The notes under the pieces are model-generated. The model worked only from the letters and a program-made list of their open reading frames with translations. It did not search any database and was not told where the DNA came from. DNA of 64,000 nt from Acidobacteriaceae bacterium. Its GTDB lineage: Bacteria > Acidobacteriota > Terriglobia > Terriglobales > Acidobacteriaceae. The stretch is from assembly GCA_003134995.1 (NCBI GenBank), contig PLDC01000002.1, forward strand, positions 1 through 64,000, in the 5' to 3' direction. This document shows, in pieces, positions 51,509 to 59,707 of the stretch. A program made the position numbers and the translations under genes. Position 1 is the first letter of the stretch; the number at the start of each line of letters is the position of its first letter.

Positions 51509-52324
51509 GTGAAATCCCCACTTATCGTCCTCGCGCTGGCATTCTTTTTTTCTTCCACATCATCATTCGCTCAGAACTACCTGGGCTTCGACCGCAACGA
51601 CTACCCCGGCGACGCCAACCTGAAGGCCCTGCACGAAACTTTCGCCTACACCGGCTACTGGCTCAACAATCCTCCCGGCGAACGCACCAACACCTGGACC
51701 GGCCATCGCGCCGCCGTCGAATCCGCTGGCTTCGGATTCCTTGTCCTTTTCAATGGACGCGAATTTGCTCAGCTAAAATCAACTGCCCACGCCACTCGCT
51801 TGGGCCGCGGCGACGCAGTCGAGGCTCTCGCGGCTGCGCACCGCGAAGGCTTTCCCGTAGGCACTATCATCTTCCTCGACCAGGAGCAAGGTGGACGCAT
51901 GCTGCCCGCGCAGAAGGCCTACATCTACGCCTGGGTCGACGCCGTCATCGCTGCCGGTTTCCGCGCCGGCATTTACTGTTCCGGCATCCCTTCGCCAGAT
52001 GATCAGAATGTAGTCACTGCCGAGGATATTCGTAAAAATGCCGCGGGACGAAAAATTGTCTATTGGGCGATCAATGACGCGTGCCCGCCCGCACCCGGCT
52101 GCAGTTTTCCCGCGCATCCGCCAAGCCCCGCCCAGAGCGGAGTTTCGTTTGCTGAAGTCTGGCAGTTCGCGCAGTCGCCGAAGGAGAAAGATGTGGCCGC
52201 GCACTGCTCCGGCTACAGTCGCGACGGCGAGTGTTACGTGCCAGGAATTCCGCTCGCGCAGCAACTCCACGTCGATGTGAACTCGGCTACGTCGCCTGAT
52301 CCCTCAAATGGCCGGACGCGATGA
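51509..52324 (+). CDS. Secreted glycoside hydrolase-like protein (DUF1906 family)
   Basis: A 271-aa exported protein. Signal peptide about residues 1-21 (IVLALAFFFSSTSSFA). The domain begins YLGFDRNDYPGDANL, and has AAVESAGFGFLVLF, DAVEALAAAHREGFPVGTII and AGIYCSGIP, the TIM-barrel pattern of the Rv2525c-like/DUF1906 family that is related to lysozyme-like hydrolases; catalytic activity is uncertain. GTG 51509 opens the signal peptide; a longer start is possible. Confidence 0.75.
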   Translation: MKSPLIVLALAFFFSSTSSFAQNYLGFDRNDYPGDANLKALHETFAYTGYWLNNPPGERTNTWTGHRAAVESAGFGFLVLFNGREFAQLKSTAHATRLGRGDAVEALAAAHREGFPVGTIIFLDQEQGGRMLPAQKAYIYAWVDAVIAAGFRAGIYCSGIPSPDDQNVVTAEDIRKNAAGRKIVYWAINDACPPAPGCSFPAHPPSPAQSGVSFAEVWQFAQSPKEKDVAAHCSGYSRDGECYVPGIPLAQQLHVDVNSATSPDPSNGRTR

Positions 52325-52400
52325 AGCAGGTTCCTCAGTCGCTCTCTCCGCGCGTTGCGCGTCTGCGAGCGCCTCGGAATGACAAATCTAACTTGGCGCG
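52323..52400. repeat. CTCGGAATGACA-family dispersed repeat
   Basis: GAAGCAGGTTCCTCAGTCGC followed by TCTCTCCGCGCGTTGCGCG and ending GCGCCTCGGAATGACA, the same family as the copies at 1858-1927 and 11850-11965 but with a hairpin (CGCGCGTTGCGCG) in the middle. It lies between convergent genes. Confidence 0.55.
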
Positions 52401-52429
52401 AGAATTTTTCCGGGGCGGGCGTTGGTCGA

Positions 52430-52930
52430 TCACACTGCGATTTCTTCTGAGGCCGCTTTCCGAACGAGCAGAGTGGCATAGCCGCGGCGGGGATCGGTAG
52501 ACATGGCAATCTCCACCATGGTGGTTCGATGTTTGAATTTGAATAGAAACTCGATTTGCCTGCGTTGCGCCTGACCGCTCGCCATCATCGTCTGCAACGT
52601 GCCTTCGAACTCATCCACGCAAGTGCATGGCGCGATCGTCCGAAAAAAGTTCTTTCCCAGCACGCCTTCGCGCGGCAAGCCGGAGAGCGCCGATTCCTGA
52701 GTGTTATAGGCAATCACTCGACCCTCCGAATCCAGCCGGGTAAAACCGAACGGGAGTTGATCGGCCTCAGCATCGCTTAGCGTGGAGACATTCTCAATCG
52801 GATGGCCGAACCGGTCGCCGAGACAGGTCACACAGATGCCATACGATCCCACAGAAATCGCGCTTCCTTCTCGAATCCGGCGACCACACCACGCGCACTC
52901 GGTCGCATCATTGGCAGGAATAGTATCCAT
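52430..52930 (-). CDS. Zinc-finger plus photoactive-yellow-protein-like PAS protein
   Basis: A 166-aa protein. Residues 12-36 are a four-Cys zinc-binding motif (C12-x2-C15 in ECAWCGRRI and C33-x2-C36 in ICVTCLG). Residues 55-160 are a PAS domain related to photoactive yellow protein: FGFTRLDSEGRVIAYNTQES with Y75 and E79 (PYP Tyr42/Glu46) and GKNFFRTIAPCTC with C102 (PYP Cys69). Ser83 and Leu85 replace PYP Thr50 and Arg52, the same changes as in the protein at 42339. ATG 52930 follows AAGGG; upstream codons in this frame are antisense to the YceI gene. Light or redox sensing is inference. Confidence 0.8.
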   Translation of the reverse strand: MDTIPANDATECAWCGRRIREGSAISVGSYGICVTCLGDRFGHPIENVSTLSDAEADQLPFGFTRLDSEGRVIAYNTQESALSGLPREGVLGKNFFRTIAPCTCVDEFEGTLQTMMASGQAQRRQIEFLFKFKHRTTMVEIAMSTDPRRGYATLLVRKAASEEIAV

Positions 52931-53050
52931 AGAACCCTTCGCATAATTTTTGATGCATCGGAGTTGTGGAAGGTGCAACTCCCCGAGCATCAGCGCGCAA
53001 TTTGTTAAACTTAAGCAGGCGTCGAATCGACTGCAGGAGATTTTCAACTC

Positions 53051-53629
53051 ATGAACCGCATCCCCCGCATTGCCTCCATTTTCGCAGTAGCTCTGTTCGT
53101 TACTCTGTCCGCTGTTGCGCAAGAAACCTGGCAGCTTGATCCGCCGCATTCGTCGGCGCAGTTTTCCGTCCGCCATCTTGGGGTTTCGACCGTGCGTGGA
53201 GCGTTCACTAAAGTGAGCGGCACCGTGCAGTACAACGCTGCCAATCCCGGCAAGTCTTCGCTGCAAGCCACCATCGATGCCGCTTCCGTCGATACTCGCG
53301 TCGACGCGCGCGACAACGACCTGCGCAGCCCGAACTACCTCGACGTGAAGAAGTATCCCACCATTACCTTTCAGTCGAAGAGGGTCGAAGCCGCTGGAGC
53401 CGGCAAGCTGAAAATCATCGGCGATCTCACTATTCACGGCGTCACCAAAGAGGTCGTGCTCGATGTCGATGGACCATCCGCGCCGATCAAAGATCCGTGG
53501 GGCAACCAGCGCATGGGTGCTTCGGCGACCACAAAGATCAACCGCATGGAATTCGGAGTATCCGGCGCCCCCGGCATGATCGGCGACGACATCACGATCA
53601 CGCTCGATATCGAAATGGTTAAGAAATAG
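53051..53629 (+). CDS. Periplasmic YceI-family protein
   Basis: A 192-aa lipocalin-like protein with signal peptide (residues about 1-23, IFAVALFVTLSAVAQ). Family motifs: WQLDPPHSSAQFSVRHLGVSTVRGAF, FQSKRVEAAGAGKLKIIGDL and ITIHGVTK-type ITIHGVTKEVVLD. YceI proteins bind isoprenoid-like or amphiphilic ligands. AGGAG precedes the ATG. It is divergent from the PYP-like gene. Confidence 0.93.
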   Translation: MNRIPRIASIFAVALFVTLSAVAQETWQLDPPHSSAQFSVRHLGVSTVRGAFTKVSGTVQYNAANPGKSSLQATIDAASVDTRVDARDNDLRSPNYLDVKKYPTITFQSKRVEAAGAGKLKIIGDLTIHGVTKEVVLDVDGPSAPIKDPWGNQRMGASATTKINRMEFGVSGAPGMIGDDITITLDIEMVKK

Positions 53630-53878
53630 AAAAGCGTCGTTGGTCGTTGGCAGGTCTGTCCAGTCGACTACTGCGGCCGATGGCCACAGCCTCGCCGCCT
53701 GAAAACTTTCGAGCGCATCGATCTCTTGCTACGCCCACGATAAATCGAAATCGCTCACAAACATTTACCTTTCCTTGACAAAAATTCACGGCAAACAGGC
53801 GAACAAAACGTCTGTAATACTGACGAATATTTTCGCTCGCAACCTAGTTGAGGGCGACAAGCCTCATGGAGGGGAACT
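53630..53878. other. Intergenic region, nothing recognised
   Basis: I see no gene or clear repeat. TTGACA occurs at about 53775 but has no -10 box at proper spacing. GGAGGGG at about 53868 is the next gene's ribosome-binding site. Confidence 0.35.
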
Positions 53879-54418
53879 ATGATCCGCGGCTTCCGAACTG
53901 TAGTCCTTTGCTTCTTCATTTCAGCATTGCAGATTTCTTTTTCAATGGCTCAGGGCAAGCCAGTGCCGGTTCCGCCGGCGCCAATTCCCCCGCAAATTCT
54001 CGCAGCCAAAAAAGTCTTCATCGCCAACGCCGGCGGAGATGAGATGGCGACTAATGAACCGCGCTTCAGCGGAACTTCGGATCGTGCGTATAGCGAGTTT
54101 TACGCTGCCGTGAAAAGCTGGGGCCGATTTGAGATCGTCGCTTCGCCGGCGGAAGCGGATTTGCTGCTTGAGGTGCGCCAGAGCGTCTCGGAAGGCGGTG
54201 GTGGTGGCGGCGCCGGAGGTTTCTCGCTCACTCCGTTGTTTTACCTGACAATTCGAGATGCGAAATCCAATGCGCTGCTCTGGGGCTTCTGTGTCCATAG
54301 CGCGTTTGGTCTGGGCCAGGGCGAGAGTGATAGGAATTTCGAGCAGGCCATCTACCGGCTCACCGCTGATTTGCGTACACTCGTCAAGCCTCCGGTCGGA
54401 AACGGCAGCGCGCCGTAA
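53879..54418 (+). CDS. Secreted hypothetical protein
   Basis: A 179-aa exported protein: signal peptide at residues 1-23 (VVLCFFISALQISFSMA). The body includes AKKVFIANAGGDE, a Tyr-rich YSEFYAAVKSWGRFEIV, and FYLTIRDAKSNALLW, a pattern seen in small periplasmic proteins of Acidobacteria of unknown function. Strong AGGGG before the ATG. Confidence 0.7.
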   Translation: MIRGFRTVVLCFFISALQISFSMAQGKPVPVPPAPIPPQILAAKKVFIANAGGDEMATNEPRFSGTSDRAYSEFYAAVKSWGRFEIVASPAEADLLLEVRQSVSEGGGGGGAGGFSLTPLFYLTIRDAKSNALLWGFCVHSAFGLGQGESDRNFEQAIYRLTADLRTLVKPPVGNGSAP

Positions 54419-54482
54419 TTGGGCGCCGTAATTGATTCGCAACGATTCCCCTTCAGCGGGCTTCGTGCAGTAGAATGAAAGT

Positions 54483-54917
54483 ATGTCCGACCGCACTTTC
54501 ACTCTCGACGAAGCTCAGTCTCTTCTTCCCGTCCTCGAATCGCTGCTGCGCGCCGCTATCGGCGGCAAGAAGATCATGGAAGATTTTGAAGGCGAGATGC
54601 AGTCGCTCAGTCACCGCATTTTTCTGAACGGTGGAACGCACGTTGACGTGGTCGCCGTCGCCCGCCGCAAGGCTGAGCGCACCAAGGCCGAGCAGCGCGC
54701 CAAAGACGCTCTCGCCGAAATCGACTCCATCGGCGTGCAGGTCAAAGACATTGACGTCGGCCTGCTCGATTTTCCCTGCGAAGTCGAAGGCAGCGTCGTG
54801 CTCCTGTGCTGGCGGATGGGCGAAACCTCCATCACTCACTGGCACAGCACAGAAGAAGGATTCGCCGGCCGCAAGCCCATTGATGAACGTATTACCCGGT
54901 CGAAGAGAACGAATTAG
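54483..54917 (+). CDS. DUF2203 family protein
   Basis: A 144-aa soluble protein: starts with RTFTLDEAQSLLPVLESLL, middle helices AVARRKAERTKAEQRAKDAL, then DIDVGLLDFPCEVEGSVVLLCWRMGE and THWHSTEEGFAGRKPI, the DUF2203 signature. The His/Glu residues in the last segment suggest a metal site. Function is not established. It is 64 bp after the secreted protein but separate in theme. Confidence 0.85.
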   Translation: MSDRTFTLDEAQSLLPVLESLLRAAIGGKKIMEDFEGEMQSLSHRIFLNGGTHVDVVAVARRKAERTKAEQRAKDALAEIDSIGVQVKDIDVGLLDFPCEVEGSVVLLCWRMGETSITHWHSTEEGFAGRKPIDERITRSKRTN

Positions 54918-55185
54918 CCGTTCTCAGTTCTCAGTTCTCGGGTAACCCCTGCTTCCGCTGAAAGTTTCTAGAGCTCTCTTCAAGCCCTCTGCGGGATTCG
55001 CCCTAATGCGAACGCAGTACTGATTTTTCCTCAGCGCGCATATTTCCAACCAACTTTTCGCCGAGCAACATACTCCAACCTGCCGGGTTTACATAGACAC
55101 CACTTCGTCAACGAAATCGGCCCGGTCATGGCGCTTGAATTCTCGGGTCAGCGCGCCGGGCAAAGGAAAACATAAGGAAAACATA

Positions 55186-56682
55186 ATGAAAACTCACCCT
55201 GTTGTGCGTTTGTTTGCATTCGCGCTTCTGCTGCTGGCTATTCCCGCAGCTCTCTCTTCCACATCTTCTGCGCAGATCGGCATCGGAGTCTCGGTGCGCG
55301 TCGGTCCGCCCGCATTGCCGGTTTACGAGCAACCACTGTGTCCTGGCGCCGGTTTTCTATTCACCCCCGGCTACTGGGGATGGAGCGACGATGCCGGCTA
55401 CTACTGGGTGCCCGGCACCTGGGTCGAAGCTCCTGAAGCAGGCCTGTTGTGGACTCCCGGCTACTGGGGATGGAACGAAGGCGCCTTTGCCTGGAATGAA
55501 GGTTACTGGGGGCCGCAGATCGGCTTCTACGGAGGGATTAATTACGGCTTCGGTTACGGCGGCGAAGGCTTCTTCGGCGGCGAGTGGCGCGGCGGAGCGT
55601 TCTTCTACAACACGGCCGTAATGAATGTGAACTCAACTTCGATCACCAACGTGTACGTAAATCGCGAAGTGATCGTGAATAACGAATCGCACGTAGCCTT
55701 CAACGGCGGCACCGGCGGAGTGTCGGCGCGTCCCACGGCGGAGCAAGAGGCTTATGGCCGCGAACGGCACACGCCTCCTTCAGCCTCGCAGGTTTCGCAC
55801 GCACGCGAAGCGAGCCGCAATCCTGAGATGGCCGCATCGCGCAATCACGGAGCGCCCGCTGTAGCGGCGACCGCGCGTCCCGGCGAATTCAGTGGAGCCG
55901 GCGTAGTCCGCGCCAAGTCTGCCGGAGCGCCCTATCACGCTCCTGCTATGTCATCTAAGGAAGCGCGCGCCACCGGCAGGACTCATGCGTCTTCACGCAC
56001 AGCAGGCGCAACACGGAGCAGTCGTCCAGCAAGCGCATCGCGGACGAAAACTCCATCGACTACCGCGAAGTCTCATCCGTCGACCGAACCGCGTGCGAAG
56101 ACCACCACGCACGCAACGTCACCCGCAACATCGAGGGCAAGCACTCCGAGAGAGAGCGCACCGAAGACGGCCCACACGACTGCGCCGAAGACGAGCACCG
56201 CCCATGAGAGCGCTCCGAGAACGAGCCACACGGCTTCGTCCAAGGCAAGCACGCCGCGGGCAAGCACGCCGAAAACGAGTCATACGACGACGGCGAGGAC
56301 GAGCACTTCGCATGAGAGCACACCGAAGGCGACTCACACTGCAGCGCCTAAGACGAGCGCGTCGCATGAGAGCACGCCCCGCGCAACCCACACTGCCGCG
56401 CCGAAAACGAGCGCGTCGCACGAGAGCGCACCGAAGGCTATGCATACGTCTGCACCGAAAGAGAGCGCTCCCAGGGAGAGTGCGCCGAAGGCAACCCACT
56501 CCGCTGCGCCCAGGACAAGCACTCCGCATGAGAGCGCGCCGAAGCCAGCAAGCCACACTGCGCCGACGCATACTGCGCCAACGCATATCGCTTCGGCAAA
56601 GCCGGCACCGGCCCCGAGGCCAGCTGCCGCGCCGAAGCCGCAAAGGCAGACCGCTCCTCCGCCGACGAAGAAAGAGAAATGA
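55186..56682 (+). CDS. Exported YXWGXW-repeat protein with long Ala/Thr/Ser/Lys/His-rich tail
   Basis: A 498-aa exported protein. Signal peptide residues 1-28 (LFAFALLLLAIPAALSSTSSA). Residues about 45-125 have YXWGXW-type units: FTPGYWGWSDDAGYYWVPGTW, WTPGYWGWNEG, EGYWGPQIGFYGG. From about 230 on the protein is low complexity, with a 13-residue pattern (APKTSxxHESxPxxxHT) repeated about ten times. The tail is very basic with many His, and could bind metal, DNA or wall polymer. Two AAGGAAAACATA copies precede the ATG. Function unknown. Confidence 0.75.
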   Translation: MKTHPVVRLFAFALLLLAIPAALSSTSSAQIGIGVSVRVGPPALPVYEQPLCPGAGFLFTPGYWGWSDDAGYYWVPGTWVEAPEAGLLWTPGYWGWNEGAFAWNEGYWGPQIGFYGGINYGFGYGGEGFFGGEWRGGAFFYNTAVMNVNSTSITNVYVNREVIVNNESHVAFNGGTGGVSARPTAEQEAYGRERHTPPSASQVSHAREASRNPEMAASRNHGAPAVAATARPGEFSGAGVVRAKSAGAPYHAPAMSSKEARATGRTHASSRTAGATRSSRPASASRTKTPSTTAKSHPSTEPRAKTTTHATSPATSRASTPRESAPKTAHTTAPKTSTAHESAPRTSHTASSKASTPRASTPKTSHTTTARTSTSHESTPKATHTAAPKTSASHESTPRATHTAAPKTSASHESAPKAMHTSAPKESAPRESAPKATHSAAPRTSTPHESAPKPASHTAPTHTAPTHIASAKPAPAPRPAAAPKPQRQTAPPPTKKEK

Positions 56683-56724
56683 GGTCGTCCGTGCGTCGCG
56701 GATAAAACTCGGAAGCTGAGACAA

Positions 56725-56756
56725 GGTCAGTGCTGATTCCAGCACTGGCCTTTTTT
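56725..56756 (+). terminator. Rho-independent terminator
   Basis: An 11-bp stem GGTCAGTGCTG/CAGCACTGGCC with a 4-base loop, followed by six T. It lies 43 bp after the YXWGXW-repeat gene. Confidence 0.85.
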
Positions 56757-57148
56757 CGGTAGTGGTCAATGTGGATACGTTTTGAAAGGGCGTGGCTTCA
56801 GCCACGCCGCAAATGCCTCAAGTCGATCGCGGCTTCAGCCGCTGCGGGGTCCGCTTTTCAACGGCATGACTGATACTTTTCCCTGCAAGTTCCCGGATTC
56901 CCAGACGTTCCTATCGAGAGAGAGGCGTTAGCCGTGCTGGTTCCGCGTCCACACGAAAGTGCGGGAGCGCGCTCGGCCCGGAATTTTCTCTGCTACAATT
57001 TTTTACAACGGTGGCTGCGCGAAGATCGTATTCTGATTGCATCGAAAGACGTGGCTGGATGAAAGCTCCCGCGCGTCGGCAAATGGTGTAGGGCAGGTCC
57101 AGACAGGTTGCAAGCCGGGCAAGCGCGCCCAAGGAGTCTTAGATCACT
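56757..57148. other. Intergenic region with one short palindrome
   Basis: Contains GCGTGGCTTCAGCCACGC at about 56790-56808, a REP-like hairpin, and GGCTTCAGCCGC near 56830. The remaining 300 bp have no gene I can support; AAGGAG at about 57131 precedes the lipoprotein gene by 13 bases. Confidence 0.4.
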
Positions 57149-57868
57149 ATGTCGTCCGCAAAAAAAAGCAAACTCCGACTGGCCGGCGCCTTCGCCGTGC
57201 TCGCAACCCTGGCCCTGGCAGTAAGCTGCACCGGCTTTTTTCAGAACCCAACCGTCTCAAGCATCACGATTGATCCGCCCAATCCGACGGTAGCCTTTGG
57301 TCCTAATGCGGTCTCCGTGCAGCTGGTAGCGGCGGCCACGTACAACGATGGCAGCACGGGGAACCTCACTGCGGGCACAAGTTGCACCGGGAACACGGTC
57401 TGTTGGTCCAGTTCCGATCCGACCGTCGCATCTCTCACTACGGGCGGCCTGTTGACGGGACTTTCAGCAGGAACGACAACCATTACTGCAGCATCAGGCT
57501 CCGTTACCGCCACAACCACGGCTACCGCAGCCGAAGTCGTCACTTCCATGATCATAACGCCGGCCACTTCGGGTATTACCGCCAATGGCACCGACACGGC
57601 GAACTTCACGATCACGGGGACGACGCAGTCCGGGTCTCAGAATATTTCTGCCCTCGTCACGCTTACCCCGGAGAACCCACTCGGGACCGTGGCCCAAGAC
57701 GGCGTCGTCAGCTGTATTGCCTCAACCGACTCAAGCGGAGACCCCATCCAGAGCTGCACGGCGTCGTCGAATCTCACGACGCAAACGATATACTATCTGG
57801 TAGTTACATATACTGGCTATACCGGCACTGCCACCGTCTATGCAACGCTGACCGTCACGCCCGAGTAG
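57149..57868 (+). CDS. Lipoprotein with bacterial Ig-like domains
   Basis: A 239-aa protein with a hydrophobic signal (LAGAFAVLATLALAVSC) and a lipobox Cys. Two beta-rich units follow: SSITIDPPNPTVAFGPNAVSV with VCWSSSDPTVASLTTGGLLTG (Big_2), and SMIITPATSGITANGTDTANF. Four further Cys could form disulfides. Similar in plan to the lipoprotein at 40997. A strong terminator follows. Confidence 0.8.
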   Translation: MSSAKKSKLRLAGAFAVLATLALAVSCTGFFQNPTVSSITIDPPNPTVAFGPNAVSVQLVAAATYNDGSTGNLTAGTSCTGNTVCWSSSDPTVASLTTGGLLTGLSAGTTTITAASGSVTATTTATAAEVVTSMIITPATSGITANGTDTANFTITGTTQSGSQNISALVTLTPENPLGTVAQDGVVSCIASTDSSGDPIQSCTASSNLTTQTIYYLVVTYTGYTGTATVYATLTVTPE

Positions 57869-57893
57869 CGCCGCAGCATCTCGAAATCTGGGT

Positions 57894-57932
57894 GCCCCGC
57901 TTCTCGCGTCGTTTGCGAGAAGTGGGGCTTTT
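57894..57932 (+). terminator. Rho-independent terminator
   Basis: A 14-bp stem GCCCCGCTTCTCGC/GCGAGAAGTGGGGC (one G-T pair) with a 7-base loop and four T after it. It ends the lipoprotein transcript and may also serve the opposite strand. Confidence 0.82.
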
Positions 57933-57979
57933 GACTTTGTCTATTCAGGCATTCGTGAGATGAAGCCGAACTATCCCTA

Positions 57980-58393
57980 TCACTCCCCCAGCAACTGAAT
58001 TCCCTCGCTCGCGGCGGCAGTCCGCAGTTGCCGGTCCAGCGTAGCCAACGGAATTTTCCGGCGGGAAGCGATCTCCAGGTAAGCGGCGTCGTAAACCGTA
58101 AGCCCGTGCCGCTCGGAGAGAAGTAGAGTGGCGCTCCAGGCTTGGCGGTCGGCTTCTGCATCCACCTTCACGGGCAGCAGCGCAAGGGTGTCCAACGCGC
58201 CATCGCGAAAATCTTCGGAGTGGCGTCCGCGCCTGACATTGAGCTGCAGAACATTCGCGATCTCCCACCGCCATAGCCCCGGCACCCAAGCGCCATTGAT
58301 CCTTATCTCATCGACAAGACGCAGAATCGCGTCGGTGGTTTCATTGGCATAGACCCAGGCGAGTGCAACGGAACTATCCAGAATCAGGCTCAT
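57980..58393 (-). CDS. PIN-domain toxin (VapC type)
   Basis: A 137-aa PIN ribonuclease. Begins SLILDSSVALAWVYANE with D6; WRWEIANVLQ has the conserved Glu; GLTVYDAAYLEIASR and PLATLDRQLR hold the remaining acidic residues. ATG 58393 gives the family's usual start; codons upstream belong to the spacer. The Phd-type antitoxin gene is 46 bp upstream on the same strand. Confidence 0.9.
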   Translation of the reverse strand: MSLILDSSVALAWVYANETTDAILRLVDEIRINGAWVPGLWRWEIANVLQLNVRRGRHSEDFRDGALDTLALLPVKVDAEADRQAWSATLLLSERHGLTVYDAAYLEIASRRKIPLATLDRQLRTAAASEGIQLLGE

Positions 58394-58439
58394 GCCCGCA
58401 ACCCCGAGACTTCGAAAACCAGCCTCCGGTTGCAAAGAT

Positions 58440-58721
58440 TCACGGTCGCCCTTCGTCCCGCCACTTCTTCATCTCTTCCCAGTCGAAAGCAGGCTGCCCC
58501 GGATTTTCCCTGGCCAACTGCCGAGCTCGTTCGCGCAGGCGCCCGAATGCCGCTCGCACTCGATCCTGATCGGGCAATTCAGTGTTGGGCACGAGCCGGG
58601 CGACAGGCTTGCCATGCCTCGTGATCACGATTTCCTCACCGCGTTCTACGCGATCCAGCAAAGTCCCGAGCGTGTTTTTCGCCTCGAACGCCCCAACTTC
58701 GCTCGATGATCGAGATTGCAT
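58440..58721 (-). CDS. Phd/YefM-family antitoxin
   Basis: A 93-aa antitoxin: VGAFEAKNTLGTLLDRVERG followed by EEIVITRHGKPVARLVP is the Phd fold, and the C-terminal half (ERARQLARENPG, FDWEEMKKWRDEGRP) is the toxin-binding tail. Paired with the VapC gene next to it. A 16-bp palindrome lies 3 bp upstream of its start and is a candidate operator. Confidence 0.9.
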   Translation of the reverse strand: MQSRSSSEVGAFEAKNTLGTLLDRVERGEEIVITRHGKPVARLVPNTELPDQDRVRAAFGRLRERARQLARENPGQPAFDWEEMKKWRDEGRP

Positions 58722-58724
58722 CAG

Positions 58725-58740
58725 GCTAGCTTAAGCTAGC
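58725..58740. promoter_or_regulatory. Candidate toxin-antitoxin operator palindrome
   Basis: GCTAGCTTAAGCTAGC is a perfect 16-bp palindrome in the 106-bp gap between the divergent phd-vapC and vapBC modules, directly upstream of the phd start. Antitoxins of these families bind palindromes near their promoters. It takes the place of a Shine-Dalgarno site, so phd may be translated from a leaderless transcript or start elsewhere. Confidence 0.45.
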
Positions 58741-58813
58741 TGAATCGAAGTTTAAAGGTTTCCGTTTCCAGCGCCACCGAGAAGGCCATATAGGACACTG
58801 GTATCGAGTATGG

Positions 58814-58819
58814 TATAAT
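58814..58819 (+). promoter_or_regulatory. Candidate -10 box for vapBC
   Basis: A perfect TATAAT lies 9 bases before the antitoxin start, within GGTATCGAGTATGGTATAAT. No good -35 hexamer is seen. The short distance would give a nearly leaderless transcript, common for such antitoxins. Confidence 0.35.
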
Positions 58820-58827
58820 TCTTCATC

Positions 58828-59034
58828 ATGGCAACAGCGCGAAAGATTACCGTCGAAATCCCGAATGAGTTGCTGCAGAGGGCGCAAAAGGCCAGCGGAG
58901 CAGGCATTACCCAGACCGTCCGCACCGGACTGCAATTGCTGGCGGCGTCACAGGCTTATGATGATCTCCGCAAGATGCGAGGCAAAGTCCGATTCAGCCG
59001 GACGTGGCAAGAACTGAAAGATGACCGCGAGTAA
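58828..59034 (+). CDS. VapB-type ribbon-helix-helix antitoxin
   Basis: A 68-aa protein: RKITVEIPNELLQRAQKASG with GITQTVRTGLQLLAA is a ribbon-helix-helix DNA-binding unit, followed by a toxin-binding tail (LRKMRGKVRFSRTWQELKDD). It precedes the VapC gene by 20 bp and is divergent from phd-vapC. Confidence 0.88.
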   Translation: MATARKITVEIPNELLQRAQKASGAGITQTVRTGLQLLAASQAYDDLRKMRGKVRFSRTWQELKDDRE

Positions 59035-59054
59035 AGACGGTCGCCAACATTCCA

Positions 59055-59432
59055 ATGATTGCAGCCGATAGCAGCACATGGATCGCGTTTCTTGAAGGCG
59101 CACCCGGCCACGACACTGAAATACTCGACCAAGCCCTGGCAGACCACCAATCCTTGATGATTCCTGCGGTTTTCACCGAACTCTTTAGCGATGCGTCGTT
59201 AGCTCCCTCCGTCGCGCGAGGACTTTTAAATATACCGATGATCGAATTGCAGGAGGGATACTGGCATCGCGCCGGCCTCCTGCGTGCGAAGGTCCTGTCC
59301 GAGCGCCGCAAGGCTCGCCTCGGCGATGCACTAATCGCCCAGACCTGCCTCGACCGAAATATTCCTCTTCTAACCCGAGACCAGGATTTCCGCGCTTTCG
59401 CTGACGCCTCTCAACTCGAGCTGGTCTTATAG
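59055..59432 (+). CDS. PIN-domain toxin (VapC type)
   Basis: A 125-aa PIN ribonuclease. D5 is in IAADSSTWIAFLEG, Glu in PAVFTELFSD, and the C-terminal acids in RLGDALIAQTCLDRNIPLLTRDQDF, giving a complete active site. Follows its RHH antitoxin. The region 59433-59479 separates it from the relB-like gene. Confidence 0.9.
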   Translation: MIAADSSTWIAFLEGAPGHDTEILDQALADHQSLMIPAVFTELFSDASLAPSVARGLLNIPMIELQEGYWHRAGLLRAKVLSERRKARLGDALIAQTCLDRNIPLLTRDQDFRAFADASQLELVL

Positions 59433-59479
59433 TCGCTTCTGGACGTGATACACTGAATGCACGTATTCGATGTATCCAT

Positions 59480-59707
59480 ATGGCTACCTCCATACGACTT
59501 TCCGAGAAAGCTGAACAGCGCCTCGACTTCCTCGCAGCCCAAACCGGGCGCACTAAAGCTTTCTACCTGCGGCAGATGATCGAGAACGGGATTGATGATC
59601 TGGAGGACTATTACCTCGCGGCCGATGTACTTGAGCGCGTCCGTCAGGGCAAAGAAGAGATTTACTCCAGCACCCAAGTGAGAAGCGACCTTGGCCTGGA
59701 CGATTGA
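59480..59707 (+). CDS. RelB-like ribbon-helix-helix antitoxin
   Basis: A 75-aa antitoxin: TSIRLSEKAEQRLDFLAAQT and GRTKAFYLRQMIENGIDDLE form the RHH domain, followed by the toxin-binding helix YYLAADVLERVRQGKEEIYS. Its end overlaps the toxin's TTG start by 17 bases. Preserved although the toxin is truncated. Confidence 0.88.
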   Translation: MATSIRLSEKAEQRLDFLAAQTGRTKAFYLRQMIENGIDDLEDYYLAADVLERVRQGKEEIYSSTQVRSDLGLDD

